DNA from: Fibrobacterota bacterium
GTDB lineage: Bacteria; Fibrobacterota; Chitinivibrionia; Chitinivibrionales; Chitinispirillaceae
Assembly: GCA_023459055.1 (NCBI GenBank)
Contig: JAEWVR010000009.1
Span: forward strand, 216,680-280,679
Reading direction: 5' to 3'
DNA: 64,000 bases
The notes beneath the pieces are model-generated. The model was not told the origin of the DNA. It saw only the letters and a program-made list of their open reading frames with translations, and ran no database searches. Positions 43,338 to 51,720 of this stretch are shown in pieces (position 1 is the first letter of the stretch; each line of letters starts with the position of its first letter). The position numbers and the translations under genes were made by a program.

Positions 43338-44420
43338 CTACGCAGCTGATTTGTCAGCCTGTTTATTTGCAGCAAATCCCGATACCGTTTTCGCTGTTGG
43401 ATAGACCAGCCTTGAAACACCGATTTTGTAGCCTTTCATTTCAGAACTGATCGTATATTCTCCGGCTTTAAGCCCGAAAAATGAGACAAAGCCATGTTCA
43501 TCAGCAGTTGCATTCCCGCTTGTCGGACCCTTTAGTGTAACATTGGCAAAAGGTGCAGGCTGTTTCTCGTTGTCAATAATCTGAATGTGTATGCCATGGC
43601 ATTCAAAGTCAACGTCCTTTGATACCTGTGAGAGCCAGGTTGGATACAGAGTAGATCCTTCGGCAGAAATATTCTTATCAGGTCTGGGAGAAATACCATT
43701 TTTAAAGAAAAATACCTCAAGCCTGCGATCGTCGGAAACAACTCCAGATGCTGTTTCTGAATCTTCAAAATGTCCTTCACATCCATGTGCAACAGGAATG
43801 ACATCTTCCGCAAGAGTGGTATCAGAGATTCCCATATATGCTTCTATAATTGCCTTGCGTGTTTCGAAATCCGCCTTTCCGTCAACTGGGAGTTTTAATC
43901 CCTTTTCTTTATTTGCATACTCCTGAAAGCCCATAATTGCTTTTCTAGTTTTTTCATCAGTAATGCCTGATGCATATCCTTCGTAAAGAGGTGAACCATC
44001 TTCGGGAAGCACGGAAAGCATGAGTTGAATCTCCCGTGTTCCCCATCGTGAACGAACACTTTTATCTGGCCCGAACCAGTTGAGCCAAATACTGGGAATG
44101 GATTTAAGATATGCTCCAATAATCTGCGCGCGATCATAAGCTATGTCTGCACCTGCAAGATCCTCGTCACTGCCTGCATGTCCTACGATGAGTACTTCAT
44201 CTTTGGGATCACTTTTATGCATATCAATTATTGTTCTTATACCTAGCAACCCCTGAGGCAGCAGGAAACATTTATTGGCATCAAAAAGCATGCCTGTCAG
44301 GCGGGCACGCCTTGCTGCCTTTTTATCAAGAATTATAGTATAGGTATCACCTTGTAAAAGGCCATTGATTGAGGACCATTTACCTGTTGCATAGTCAAAA
44401 ACCGGGATAATTTCAGGCAT
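43338..44420 (-). CDS. OmpA-like / peptidoglycan-binding protein of Hcp cluster
   Basis: A 360-residue protein without signal peptide. Residues ~50-110 resemble an OmpA-type domain (F-L-L-P-Q-G-L-L-G-I, E-V-L-I-V-G-H-A-G-S-D-E-D, A-Y-D-R-A-Q-I-I). Residues ~145-195 hold a peptidoglycan-binding-type helix set (T-R-K-A-I-M-G-F-Q-E-Y, V-D-G-K-A-D-F-E-T-R-K-A-I). R-R-L-E-V-F-F-F-K lies near 230. The C-terminal ~75 residues form a carboxypeptidase-regulatory-like beta domain (F-A-N-V-T-L-K-G-P, L-K-A-G-E-Y-T-I). Proteins with this OmpA plus peptidoglycan-binding build are common next to VgrG or Hcp genes. They may anchor effectors to the wall. Confidence 0.72.
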   Translation of the reverse strand: MPEIIPVFDYATGKWSSINGLLQGDTYTIILDKKAARRARLTGMLFDANKCFLLPQGLLGIRTIIDMHKSDPKDEVLIVGHAGSDEDLAGADIAYDRAQIIGAYLKSIPSIWLNWFGPDKSVRSRWGTREIQLMLSVLPEDGSPLYEGYASGITDEKTRKAIMGFQEYANKEKGLKLPVDGKADFETRKAIIEAYMGISDTTLAEDVIPVAHGCEGHFEDSETASGVVSDDRRLEVFFFKNGISPRPDKNISAEGSTLYPTWLSQVSKDVDFECHGIHIQIIDNEKQPAPFANVTLKGPTSGNATADEHGFVSFFGLKAGEYTISSEMKGYKIGVSRLVYPTAKTVSGFAANKQADKSAA

Positions 44421-44468
44421 TCAGTTCTATTCCTATCGCAATTATTATATCTGATTTTCTGATTGTAA

Positions 44469-44543
44469 TTATTCCTCTATTGTCATTTCCAACCCGATGG
44501 CTGAACCTTTTACTTTCACTTTATACGCATCACTTAACAACAT
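44469..44543 (-). CDS. possible 24-residue peptide or remnant
   Basis: ATG at 44543 opens a frame M-L-L-S-D-A-Y-K-V-K-V-K-G-S-A-I-G-L-E-M ending in T-I-E-E. It starts ten bases after the extended hcp stop. Composition is protein-like with beta-strand alternation, but no ribosome binding site is seen. It may be a decayed extra C-terminal segment of the upstream gene. Confidence 0.22.
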   Translation of the reverse strand: MLLSDAYKVKVKGSAIGLEMTIEE

Positions 44544-44553
44544 AATGATACTA

Positions 44554-45333
44554 TTATGCCGCAAGCTCTATGCTCACTATGTCAATTTTGTCTGATGGAC
44601 TTTTGTAATTATCAATTATAACCGTCCCGGTTTTATCACTGACAAAAGATTCTCCACTGGCAAGTTTTACGGTGACACCTTTGAGTAGTGTGCCGTCCTT
44701 TGCCTTGAAGACAAAAGTTGTTGTTTTTTTAGGAATTTTCCTGGCAGCCGCTTTTTGTGCATTTCGTTCTTCCAGCCAGTCGGCAAAATCATCAGTCAAT
44801 GCACTTCCTTCTAAAATCGCATCCACCTCAGACTCTTTACGGGAATGAAATCCGAGCGAGAAGTTCCACCGATCAGTAAAGCGGAGGTAACCATTTGGAC
44901 AAAACCATGTGATCTTATCGTAGCGAAGCGTTACCTCTTCCATATGCACATTACGTTCAAATTGTCTGTCCTTGATGTTTGGCATTACCATCCCGATGGA
45001 GGAAATTTTTACTCTTTCGAGAATGTGCTGAAGATATATCTCATCTTTCTGAGTCTTTTCGTCAAACTTATACCAGTCGATTGTTACAGAATCCATTATT
45101 GATCCATGGGTCATATGCTGGTATAGTATCACCGATGTACTATCAAGTTCCTTATAGAATGAAAGCGGGAGATGTTCACGAATGGGATTATTTGTAAAAA
45201 GCTCCAGTTCCTTGAAGAATACTGCATGTTTAAAGGATATCACAAGTGAAGAACCGTCTTTACCATCCTGAACAGAGGAGCCTTTAAGTGCTTTACTATT
45301 TACCATAAAAGAAACATAGGCCGGTGTTGCCAT
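44554..45333 (-). CDS. hcp: extended Hcp-family protein
   Basis: A 259-residue protein. The first ~170 residues follow the Hcp pattern: A-Y-V-S-F-M-V-N, S-L-V-I-S-F-K-H-A-V, V-T-I-D-W-Y-K-F-D-E, V-H-M-E-E-V-T-L-R-Y-D-K-I-T-W-F and R-F-T-D-R-W-N. Hcp forms the hexameric tube of type VI secretion and can carry effectors. The extra ~90 residues include a linker and a beta domain (T-T-T-F-V-F-K-A-K-D-G-T-L-L-K-G-V-T-V). This resembles a carboxypeptidase-regulatory fold and is similar in kind to domains in two neighbours. It is the second Hcp of the cluster. The extension may be an adaptor; no toxin motif is visible in it. Confidence 0.85.
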   Translation of the reverse strand: MATPAYVSFMVNSKALKGSSVQDGKDGSSLVISFKHAVFFKELELFTNNPIREHLPLSFYKELDSTSVILYQHMTHGSIMDSVTIDWYKFDEKTQKDEIYLQHILERVKISSIGMVMPNIKDRQFERNVHMEEVTLRYDKITWFCPNGYLRFTDRWNFSLGFHSRKESEVDAILEGSALTDDFADWLEERNAQKAAARKIPKKTTTFVFKAKDGTLLKGVTVKLASGESFVSDKTGTVIIDNYKSPSDKIDIVSIELAA

Positions 45334-45555
45334 TCAGTATTCCTTTCAATAAAGAACTGCTCTTCTACTGAAATTGATGCAATGATTTACAATATAAAGT
45401 GCGATGCCAGTTACAGGCAAGAACTGATTTCATTTTTATGATGTTAATTTTCCTTTAAAATTCTTGATAAAGTTGTATCAGCCAAATGCATACGCTATTT
45501 TAACGCTCTAAATAAAAAAAATCTAATTACCTATCATCTACATAAGGAAATCTCC

Positions 45556-46341
45556 ATGAAACAGCACACACTCATCATGATGGTTGCACTGACGATTATT
45601 GCCCTCTCCTGTTCCTGCGGTTCGGATGACACCGTGGTTGATACTGACCCCAGTTTCACCCATATCACAGATTCGTGGATTCCCCAGGTCTTTTCACTTG
45701 ACATGAGTAATTACTGGCAAGCGCAGGGAATTACCCATGACGGGAAAAACTATTATCTTTTACCAAAACCAGCCGGGGGCACAGCATATTCGCAGCGTTT
45801 CAACCCCGCGTCGAAGTACTTCCAGTCATGGGTCGGCATATATACCGTCAGTGACAATGACGGGAAAACATACGGCATTTCCGACGGTGTTCTCGATAAG
45901 GACGCCGTCATAAAGCTAGGTATCGCCGACCAGACCGGCTGGCTCAGGGACTTTGCAAAAATTCCCGCGCCCCGCGTCCTCCTTGACGAAACTGTCCCGG
46001 TCACATCGGAAGTAGTCACCGTGGACGGAGAACCGGGCTGGAAACTCTCCTGTCGTCTCATCACTCAGGCGGATGTCGGAGACGGAAACTATCAGAGTAA
46101 CATCCCGGAACACCTTATTGTCCCTGCCACCTGCTGGAATAACGCAATTCAAAGCTATCAGGAAATAATGATGAACATCGTGTTTTATGTGTGGTACTCT
46201 CCTGATAATGCCGAGCTCAACATGATCTACCTCTCCTCCGCCGAATACTCCGACCTTACAGGTACTACCCACAATTACCTTCCGCAATTACTTCCCGAAC
46301 TGGAAGAAATAGCACGGGGCATCACGGTACGGCAGAAGTAA
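45556..46341 (+). CDS. lipoprotein inside the Hcp cluster (candidate immunity protein)
   Basis: A 261-residue protein. Its signal peptide ends I-I-A-L-S-C-S-C-G-S, an acceptable lipobox, so it should sit on a membrane facing the periplasm. The mature part has W-I-P-Q-V-F-S-L-D-M-S-N-Y-W, a G-K-N-Y-Y-L-L-P strand and A-E-Y-S-D-L near the end, and no family is recognised. GC content is clearly higher than in both flanks. AAGGAAATCTCC precedes the ATG. It is the only plus-strand gene in a minus-strand effector cluster and shares a bidirectional hairpin with the Hcp gene. An immunity role against a periplasmic effector is inferred from location only. Confidence 0.7.
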   Translation: MKQHTLIMMVALTIIALSCSCGSDDTVVDTDPSFTHITDSWIPQVFSLDMSNYWQAQGITHDGKNYYLLPKPAGGTAYSQRFNPASKYFQSWVGIYTVSDNDGKTYGISDGVLDKDAVIKLGIADQTGWLRDFAKIPAPRVLLDETVPVTSEVVTVDGEPGWKLSCRLITQADVGDGNYQSNIPEHLIVPATCWNNAIQSYQEIMMNIVFYVWYSPDNAELNMIYLSSAEYSDLTGTTHNYLPQLLPELEEIARGITVRQK

Positions 46342-46369
46342 TGTCTATACGACTTTATCAGTGAAGAAA

Positions 46370-46402
46370 AACGATTCTCTGCTTTATATGCAAAGAATCG
46401 TT
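46370..46402. terminator. hairpin between convergent lipoprotein and hcp genes
   Basis: AACGATTCT and AGAATCGTT form a 9-bp perfect stem around a 15-base loop that has its own short TGC/GCA pair. It has A-rich sequence on its left and T-containing sequence on its right, so it can act in both directions. Confidence 0.5.
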
Positions 46403-46429
46403 GTATACTACTCAAAACTGCCTTATATA

Positions 46430-46912
46430 TTAGCGGCCGGCATTCCATGAATCGGTATGAATAAGACCGCCATCGGTATATTCCCAGGTAATTTCAGCAT
46501 AGCGGAAGCTTACTTTTTCCATGTGAACATACTTTTCGAATTCTTTTGCCTTTACATTATACATAAGGGGTTCAACTGCTGATACCTTTACATCTTTAAG
46601 TGAATGAGTGAAATAAAGTACTTCATCACCCTTTTCGTCAATTCTGTACCAGTCAAGTTTCAGTGTCGGGAACGACTCACCATTACATACTGCTTTGTAA
46701 AGCAGTGGTGATGACTTATCGAAAGCTTTAACGATCTGGAAAGCCTCGTGCTTTCTTACGCCTGTAAGTGTTCCGGTATCCGGATCTGTTGGAATACGAA
46801 CTTCATGATGAAACTCGATAACCTCAACACTACCTTCACGCCCTTCAACAACTGAACTTCCCTCAATTTTTCCACTCTGGCCTTCAAGCCACATGTATGC
46901 TGGAATTGGCAT
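46430..46912 (-). CDS. hcp: canonical Hcp, type VI secretion tube protein
   Basis: A 160-residue protein, the normal Hcp size. Typical order: M-P-I-P-A-Y-M-W-L-E-G, G-R-E-G-S-V-E-V-I-E-F-H-H, G-T-L-T-G-V-R-K-H, D-K-S-S-P-L-L-Y-K-A, L-D-W-Y-R-I-D-E-K-G, V-H-M-E-K-V-S-F-R-Y-A-E-I-T-W and I-H-T-D-S-W-N. Hcp stacks as hexameric rings and carries effectors in its lumen. AGGAG lies a few bases before the ATG. It is the outermost gene of the minus-strand cluster and probably the first transcribed. Sheath, baseplate and VgrG genes are not in the window. Confidence 0.95.
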   Translation of the reverse strand: MPIPAYMWLEGQSGKIEGSSVVEGREGSVEVIEFHHEVRIPTDPDTGTLTGVRKHEAFQIVKAFDKSSPLLYKAVCNGESFPTLKLDWYRIDEKGDEVLYFTHSLKDVKVSAVEPLMYNVKAKEFEKYVHMEKVSFRYAEITWEYTDGGLIHTDSWNAGR

Positions 46913-47420
46913 AGCAACACTCCTTTAAATGAAACGGTTTATACATTTTACCTACATACTGTAAGTTTTTAGTTTGTCTCTCTGTCAAATAGCATTGTGT
47001 CATTTTCACTGACAGCATTAAACAAAGCAATGGTCGTGCCAATAATTCAATCCTGATTCTGATTTATAATAAAAAGGTACATCACAACTCATAGTATGTT
47101 GTTTTACAATATGTTATTAGACATACTTAAAGATAAACAGTATTGATTACATCTCTGAATTGAGTATACTAATAGAGAAAAAAGGAATATCTTTCTAAAT
47201 ATAAGAACAATTTATTTTTATATTAAGAATTCAATATGGGACTACAACTAAAAATCGCACCTACAGAAAATACTAAGAATATTTTTTATGGACTATCAAG
47301 ACAATCATGATAGTATTTTATTCTTACCCGTTATTTATGGCGAAAGTGTTTCTGTCTTATTTATGACGAATGTATTTCTGTCGGGTATATCAGTTATCAA
47401 CCTGTTGAAGAGGTACTGTT
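46913..47420. other. intergenic region upstream of hcp
   Basis: About 500 very AT-rich bases between divergent genes. It must hold the hcp promoter and the promoter of the 47421 gene. Short open frames lack ribosome binding sites. I see no operator palindrome that I can defend. Confidence 0.4.
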
Positions 47421-48056
47421 ATGGCTATGTATCCATTGATAATAATCATGTCAATCACCGCGCTTTTCAGCCTGGTTTTTCTGATTGCAACAGTGCGTGC
47501 GCTGATAAAATTCAGAATCTTCAGAGTTATTCAAAATACGATTCTGGTACTTCTTTTTACCTCGCTTACCGCAACCTGCACCGTTCTCTGGGTTGCCAAT
47601 CATGGCTACCGGTCGCTTCTTCATGAGGAGTGTGCTGCAACAATCACTGTTGAACCAGCCGGGAAACAGCGTTTTGTTGCCCGTGTAGTCTTCCCTGATG
47701 GAAAAACTTCAGAGTATATTTGCGGAGGTGATCAAGTGTATGTAGATGCTCATATTCTGAAATGGCACCCCTGGCTCAATGTGATCGGAATTCATACCGG
47801 CTACCAGCTTGAAAGAATTGGCGGGCGATATATCTCCATCGATGATGAAAAGAACAAACCCCATACAATGCACGCTTTATCTGAAAAACGTAAAATCGAT
47901 ATGTATCAACTCCGGATGCGATGGGTGGCACTCAAACCGCTGGTTGATGCAGAATATGGTTCTGCGACATTCATTTATGCTGATCATCATGCAGTATTCA
48001 AAGTAATGGTGTCTACCAGCGGACTTCTTGTACGTAAAGAAGGAGAAGTACTCTGA
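47421..48056 (+). CDS. conserved hypothetical membrane protein
   Basis: A 211-residue protein with two N-terminal membrane segments (L-I-I-I-M-S-I-T-A-L-F-S-L-V-F, then T-I-L-V-L-L-F-T-S-L-T-A-T-C-T-V-L). A periplasmic or cytoplasmic beta-rich domain follows: A-T-I-T-V-E-P-A-G-K-Q-R-F, F-P-D-G-K-T, Y-V-D-A-H-I-L-K-W-H-P-W, Y-G-S-A-T-F-I and V-S-T-S-G-L-L-V-R. This architecture is a conserved family sometimes mislabelled as an efflux pump, with no known function. GAAGAGG precedes the ATG by seven bases. It is followed after 104 bases by an OmpA lipoprotein, possibly on one transcript. Confidence 0.75.
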   Translation: MAMYPLIIIMSITALFSLVFLIATVRALIKFRIFRVIQNTILVLLFTSLTATCTVLWVANHGYRSLLHEECAATITVEPAGKQRFVARVVFPDGKTSEYICGGDQVYVDAHILKWHPWLNVIGIHTGYQLERIGGRYISIDDEKNKPHTMHALSEKRKIDMYQLRMRWVALKPLVDAEYGSATFIYADHHAVFKVMVSTSGLLVRKEGEVL

Positions 48057-48160
48057 CAGATCCATCAGTCTTTACCCTTCAGGCGGCGGATGCTATTTTA
48101 TGAACTTTGCTACTAAGTAATTAATCCACGAATCGTTAAACTGTTATCAAAGGATTTAAG

Positions 48161-48823
48161 ATGAGAAAAGTGGTATGGATTGTGGTTGCATTCTCTCTGA
48201 TTGTCTGTAACTGTGCACACTGGCGTACAGTTGTAGGCGGGGCTCTCGGTGCAGGTACTGGTGGGGCAATTGGCGGTGTTATCGGGAAAAAAGCGGGCAA
48301 TACTGCTGCCGGTGCAATTATTGGTGCAGCTATCGGTGGAAGTGCTGGAATAGCAATCGGTGCCTATATGGATAAACAGGCTGCCGAGATACGAAAGGAT
48401 ATCAGAGATGCAAAAGTAGAACGTATCGGTGAGGGTATCAAGATCACTTTCAACTCAGGCATTTTGTTTGATATCAATTCTGACGCACTCAAACCGGTTT
48501 CACAGCAGAACATCAATCAGCTCGCTGCCGTACTCAACAAATACAAAGATACTGAGATTCTTGTGGAAGGCCATACCGATTCAACCGGTTCCGAATCACT
48601 AAATCAACAATTATCTGATTCCCGTGCCAATTCAGTGTCACGCCAACTGAAAACTCAGGGTGTTTCAGGTGGAAGAATCACTACTGTTGGCTATGGTGAG
48701 AATCAACCTGTTGCGGATAACGGCTCGCTTGAAGGACGTACGCTCAATCGCCGGGTAGAAGTTGCTATTTTTGCAAATAACAAACTTAAAAGAGCCGCAA
48801 AAGAAAACAAGCAACTGATGTAA
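48161..48823 (+). CDS. OmpA-family lipoprotein with glycine zipper
   Basis: A 220-residue protein. The signal ends I-V-C-N-C-A, so a lipid anchor on the Cys is likely. Residues ~27-68 are a glycine-zipper segment (G-G-A-L-G-A-G-T-G-G-A-I-G-G-V-I-G). The C-terminal OmpA domain has F-D-I-N-S-D-A-L-K-P, E-I-L-V-E-G-H-T-D-S-T-G-S, Q-L-S-D-S-R-A-N-S-V and R-T-L-N-R-R-V-E-V, the peptidoglycan-binding pattern (YiaD-like). It would tie the outer membrane to the wall. A hairpin lies 80 bases after the stop. Confidence 0.92.
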   Translation: MRKVVWIVVAFSLIVCNCAHWRTVVGGALGAGTGGAIGGVIGKKAGNTAAGAIIGAAIGGSAGIAIGAYMDKQAAEIRKDIRDAKVERIGEGIKITFNSGILFDINSDALKPVSQQNINQLAAVLNKYKDTEILVEGHTDSTGSESLNQQLSDSRANSVSRQLKTQGVSGGRITTVGYGENQPVADNGSLEGRTLNRRVEVAIFANNKLKRAAKENKQLM

Positions 48824-48902
48824 GCAGGTACTGCCCATGTTAAAATTTTGTTAAAATAATTGTTACATAGGCAGTGATGGTACTTATGCCCAGTCACAAT
48901 GC

Positions 48903-48935
48903 AATCAGACCTCCCCGAAGTTGGGAAGTCTGATT
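48903..48935. terminator. hairpin after the OmpA lipoprotein gene
   Basis: AATCAGAC and GTCTGATT pair, with an inner TCCC/GGGA extension, followed by ATTTAATAAT. It works as a weak terminator for the plus-strand gene. Confidence 0.5.
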
Positions 48936-49245
48936 ATTTAATAATCAAAAGTATACCACAATCCTACCTCAATTCGTCCGGTTTTACGCTCTGATGAATG
49001 CATACAATTTGTTCCACAACAATGTCTTGCGTAAACCACTAGCATTGCTTTCCTTTATACTCTGAGTTAAAAAACAGTTAAAAACATCACACTCACGATC
49101 ATAATAAAAATTAAGGATGGCAAATCTGCCATTTTGGAGGTACAATATTGGAGGGAGGAGATGCTTTTTTCATTTTATCCTGGAGACACTTATAATTTTT
49201 TAACACGTTCTAAAAACTTTATCACCACATCACAAGGAGTACACT
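48936..49245. other. intergenic, no gene seen
   Basis: About 310 bases. One short palindrome (ATGGCA-AATC-TGCCAT near 49117-49132) and the AAGGAG ribosome binding site of the next gene are the only features seen. Confidence 0.4.
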
Positions 49246-49749
49246 ATGTCAAGAATTCAACGTATTATGCCCAACCTCTGGTTTGACTACAATGCAGAAG
49301 AAGCAGCAAATTTTTATGTTTCGATTTTCGAAAACTCCTATATCAATCGTATAATTCGTTACGGGAAGGCAGGCTATGATATTCATGGAAAAGAGGCCGG
49401 AACTGTTATGACTGTAGAATTTACGCTTGATGGACAGAAGTTTATTGGGCTTAATGGCGGGCCACATTTTCATTTTAATGAAGCCATTTCATTAATTGTA
49501 AATTGCAACAATCAGGATGAAATTGATTACTATTGGGATAGACTCTCTGATGAGGGTGATTTGTATGCGCAAAAATGCGGATGGCTAAAGGATAAGTATG
49601 GTGTTTCATGGCAAGTAGTTCCAGCTGACCTTCATGACATGCTTAGCGATCCGGACACCGAAATGGTACACAATGTAACGAATGAACTTTTCAAAATGAA
49701 AAAAATTGACATCAAGACACTTAAAGAGGCTTATGAGTTGGTTGTTTAA
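49246..49749 (+). CDS. VOC-fold protein, PhnB-like
   Basis: A 167-residue protein of the PhnB/3-demethylubiquinone-methyltransferase-like branch of the vicinal oxygen chelate superfamily. N-terminal I-M-P-N-L-W-F-D-Y-N-A-E-E-A-A-N-F-Y, then G-T-V-M-T-V-E-F-T-L-D-G-Q, F-I-G-L-N-G-G-P-H-F and the tail C-G-W-L-K-D-K-Y-G-V-S-W-Q-V-V-P are diagnostic. The chemical role of this branch is usually unknown. CAAGGAG precedes the ATG by eight bases. It is followed by a heptamer repeat and then a convergent gene. Confidence 0.9.
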   Translation: MSRIQRIMPNLWFDYNAEEAANFYVSIFENSYINRIIRYGKAGYDIHGKEAGTVMTVEFTLDGQKFIGLNGGPHFHFNEAISLIVNCNNQDEIDYYWDRLSDEGDLYAQKCGWLKDKYGVSWQVVPADLHDMLSDPDTEMVHNVTNELFKMKKIDIKTLKEAYELVV

Positions 49750-49753
49750 ATAG

Positions 49754-49784
49754 TAGTAAGTAGTAAGTAGTAAGTAGTAAGTAG
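49754..49784. repeat. heptanucleotide tandem repeat
   Basis: Four complete copies of TAGTAAG plus a partial one lie four bases behind the VOC stop codon. The short, perfect array is a likely polymorphic microsatellite. Confidence 0.9.
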
Positions 49785-49800
49785 CTTTACATTTTGATTT

Positions 49801-50748
49801 TTACTGCTTACTGCTGAATTTTAGATTTTTTTCTTGCACACCTCCAAAATGCATCGTAACATACATTCCGCCTACCCATTCATCGCTTTCTTCTGTCAGA
49901 CCATGTTCAATGTTGAGTGAATAGTCGCATCGTTTTGTCAAGCCTATCACCTGAATCCGTGCAACTGAATAGTGTGCGAGTTTTGTACTGCTTAGTCCAT
50001 TATACATCCCGCTTATATCACATTGCAGTGCCAGATGTGGTATTACCTTTTTATAAACCGACAAACCATAGGGTATTTCATCAGCCTGACCTGAACCACG
50101 CTCATATTCAACAGGACTTCCAAGCGGTACCAAACCGATTCGTCCGGTCAGGATTAAGGTTGTGTCAATTTTCTTTGACATCGTAAACAGAAGCAGATAA
50201 TCGGCAACACCGGTACCAGCACCAGCAAGACCGTTACTTTCATCGTAGTTATGATCATTATCCCAAATCGTAAATGGTTTTGCACTGGAAAATGCCACTC
50301 CTACCGTGAATGCAATCGCCGGCAGATATGTTCTTTCCTTTAGTAAACGCATCTTTGTTTTAAACCTTGGTGTTTTCCCACCTGCATTATGGACACTCTC
50401 GTAGGGAAATTCAACAAACAGGTCGGTCAGGTTGATTTCAAGCTCAATAAAATTACAGGGGTAAATGATGAAGGTAAGCGGCATCGTGAGCAGTAATCTT
50501 TCCTTCCAGTAATCATTTCGTACCAAAGGCATCTCTGATGTATAAAACGCGACAAATCCGGTTTGAAAATCCCATGAACCGGGGCTTTTAAAGTATGCGT
50601 CACTCATCCTTGAATACATATAACCGCTCTGATGACCAAAATTGAAATTACTTTTCAATATTGTGTTTGATGTATCCTTTGCAAAGATGTTTGCACAGAT
50701 CACATAACAAATAATAATTCCAACTCCGTGACGAAAAATAATAATCAT
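49801..50748 (-). CDS. secreted hypothetical protein, probable outer-membrane barrel
   Basis: A 315-residue protein with an N-terminal signal segment (V-G-I-I-I-C-Y-V-I-C-A-N-I-F-A). The mature part has alternating strand patterns (L-L-L-T-M-P-L-T-F-I-I-Y, I-E-L-E-I-N-L-T-D-L-F-V-E-F) and short polar turns. Aromatic girdles and the strand Y-V-T-M-H-F near the end also fit a beta-barrel. No named family was recognised. It converges with the VOC gene; the short gap holds the heptamer repeat. Confidence 0.6.
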   Translation of the reverse strand: MIIIFRHGVGIIICYVICANIFAKDTSNTILKSNFNFGHQSGYMYSRMSDAYFKSPGSWDFQTGFVAFYTSEMPLVRNDYWKERLLLTMPLTFIIYPCNFIELEINLTDLFVEFPYESVHNAGGKTPRFKTKMRLLKERTYLPAIAFTVGVAFSSAKPFTIWDNDHNYDESNGLAGAGTGVADYLLLFTMSKKIDTTLILTGRIGLVPLGSPVEYERGSGQADEIPYGLSVYKKVIPHLALQCDISGMYNGLSSTKLAHYSVARIQVIGLTKRCDYSLNIEHGLTEESDEWVGGMYVTMHFGGVQEKNLKFSSKQ

Positions 50749-50953
50749 TCGAATCCTTTGTCGCCGTTTGCAATATACTTTTTCGCTGCAGATTGAAATA
50801 TATATCCCGGATTGTATAAAAATCGTAGATACAACGTTTGACAGTAATAATTAGCGGAATCTAATACATGTGAATGTTCTTTATGGTGTGGACGTGTTGA
50901 ACGTTGGTAGTGCATATATACATTGCAGTTTCAATGATCACCACAATAATCTA

Positions 50954-51400
50954 TCACCCCATTTTATATGGATGGACCTCGCTGATCCCGTTGGAAACAT
51001 CGTAGGTTTTCACATGTATTGACAAAAGTGCATACTCCGGATTATCAAGATATTCTGCAAGTGATGGATGACAAAAAAGGAATAGTTCCTTCGTTGCTGT
51101 TGCACCACTCAGATTCACCACTTTTGCAAGTCCTGTTGCACTGACAGCAAAATCACCAGTGATTCGCTTACTGGAATGGGGTCTGTGATCAACAAGTATG
51201 GTAACAAGTTCACTATTTTCCATATTCTTAAATTTGTCGGTATGATGTTTTGTCAGGAAAAGAATCGTTTTGAGATTATTCGTTACAGTAAAAGGAACGA
51301 TGATTGCCTTTGGCATGCCATTTTCAACAGTAGCCAGTACACCGAATAATTGGTTTGTCAATACTTCATAGATCTTACCGTACAATTCACCTTCATCCAT
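50954..51400 (-). CDS. pyridoxamine 5'-phosphate oxidase-like flavin-binding protein
   Basis: A 148-residue split-barrel protein. F-G-V-L-A-T-V-E-N-G-M-P-K-A near the start, I-L-F-L-T-K-H-H-T-D-K-F-K-N, V-T-I-L-V-D-H-R and the central A-V-S-A-T-G-L-A-K-V-V give the PNPOx-like fold. Members bind FMN or a related flavin. The substrate is unknown. It has a possible AAAGGA-like site upstream of the ATG. Confidence 0.78.
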   Translation of the reverse strand: MDEGELYGKIYEVLTNQLFGVLATVENGMPKAIIVPFTVTNNLKTILFLTKHHTDKFKNMENSELVTILVDHRPHSSKRITGDFAVSATGLAKVVNLSGATATKELFLFCHPSLAEYLDNPEYALLSIHVKTYDVSNGISEVHPYKMG

Positions 51401-51720
51401 AATCTAATCCTTTCCAATTTCATAGAATAGAAATTATCTATCCCTTGTAATCATTTTATTAAAAATAAGACAGTAAAGTATGTGAATCACGTAATATTAA
51501 CGCTATAACCATTCACCTTTGATACAGATGTTTTTAAGCTCTTCGATTATACCATCTTTTTGAAATGCATAGCAACTTTTTTTATCAATATGTAACTTTT
51601 TTAAACAATTCGTTGAATAATATATGTACATGAATTATTTATTAGAAAACTCAAAGCAGTATCACCGGGTTTGGATTAATTGATTGTTCAACGTTCACCT
51701 GTATCTAAAAAGGATTTTTT
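51401..51720. other. divergent intergenic region, no gene seen
   Basis: About 320 AT-rich bases between the divergent PNPOx-like and SH3 lipoprotein genes. Promoters for both are expected; none is convincing by eye. Confidence 0.4.

Noticed and set aside
42856..43404. Plus-strand Ala/Thr-rich frame of 182 codons
   Set aside because: It is the antisense of the Ala-rich repeat region of the 42666-43328 gene; the length is explained by the repetitive codons.
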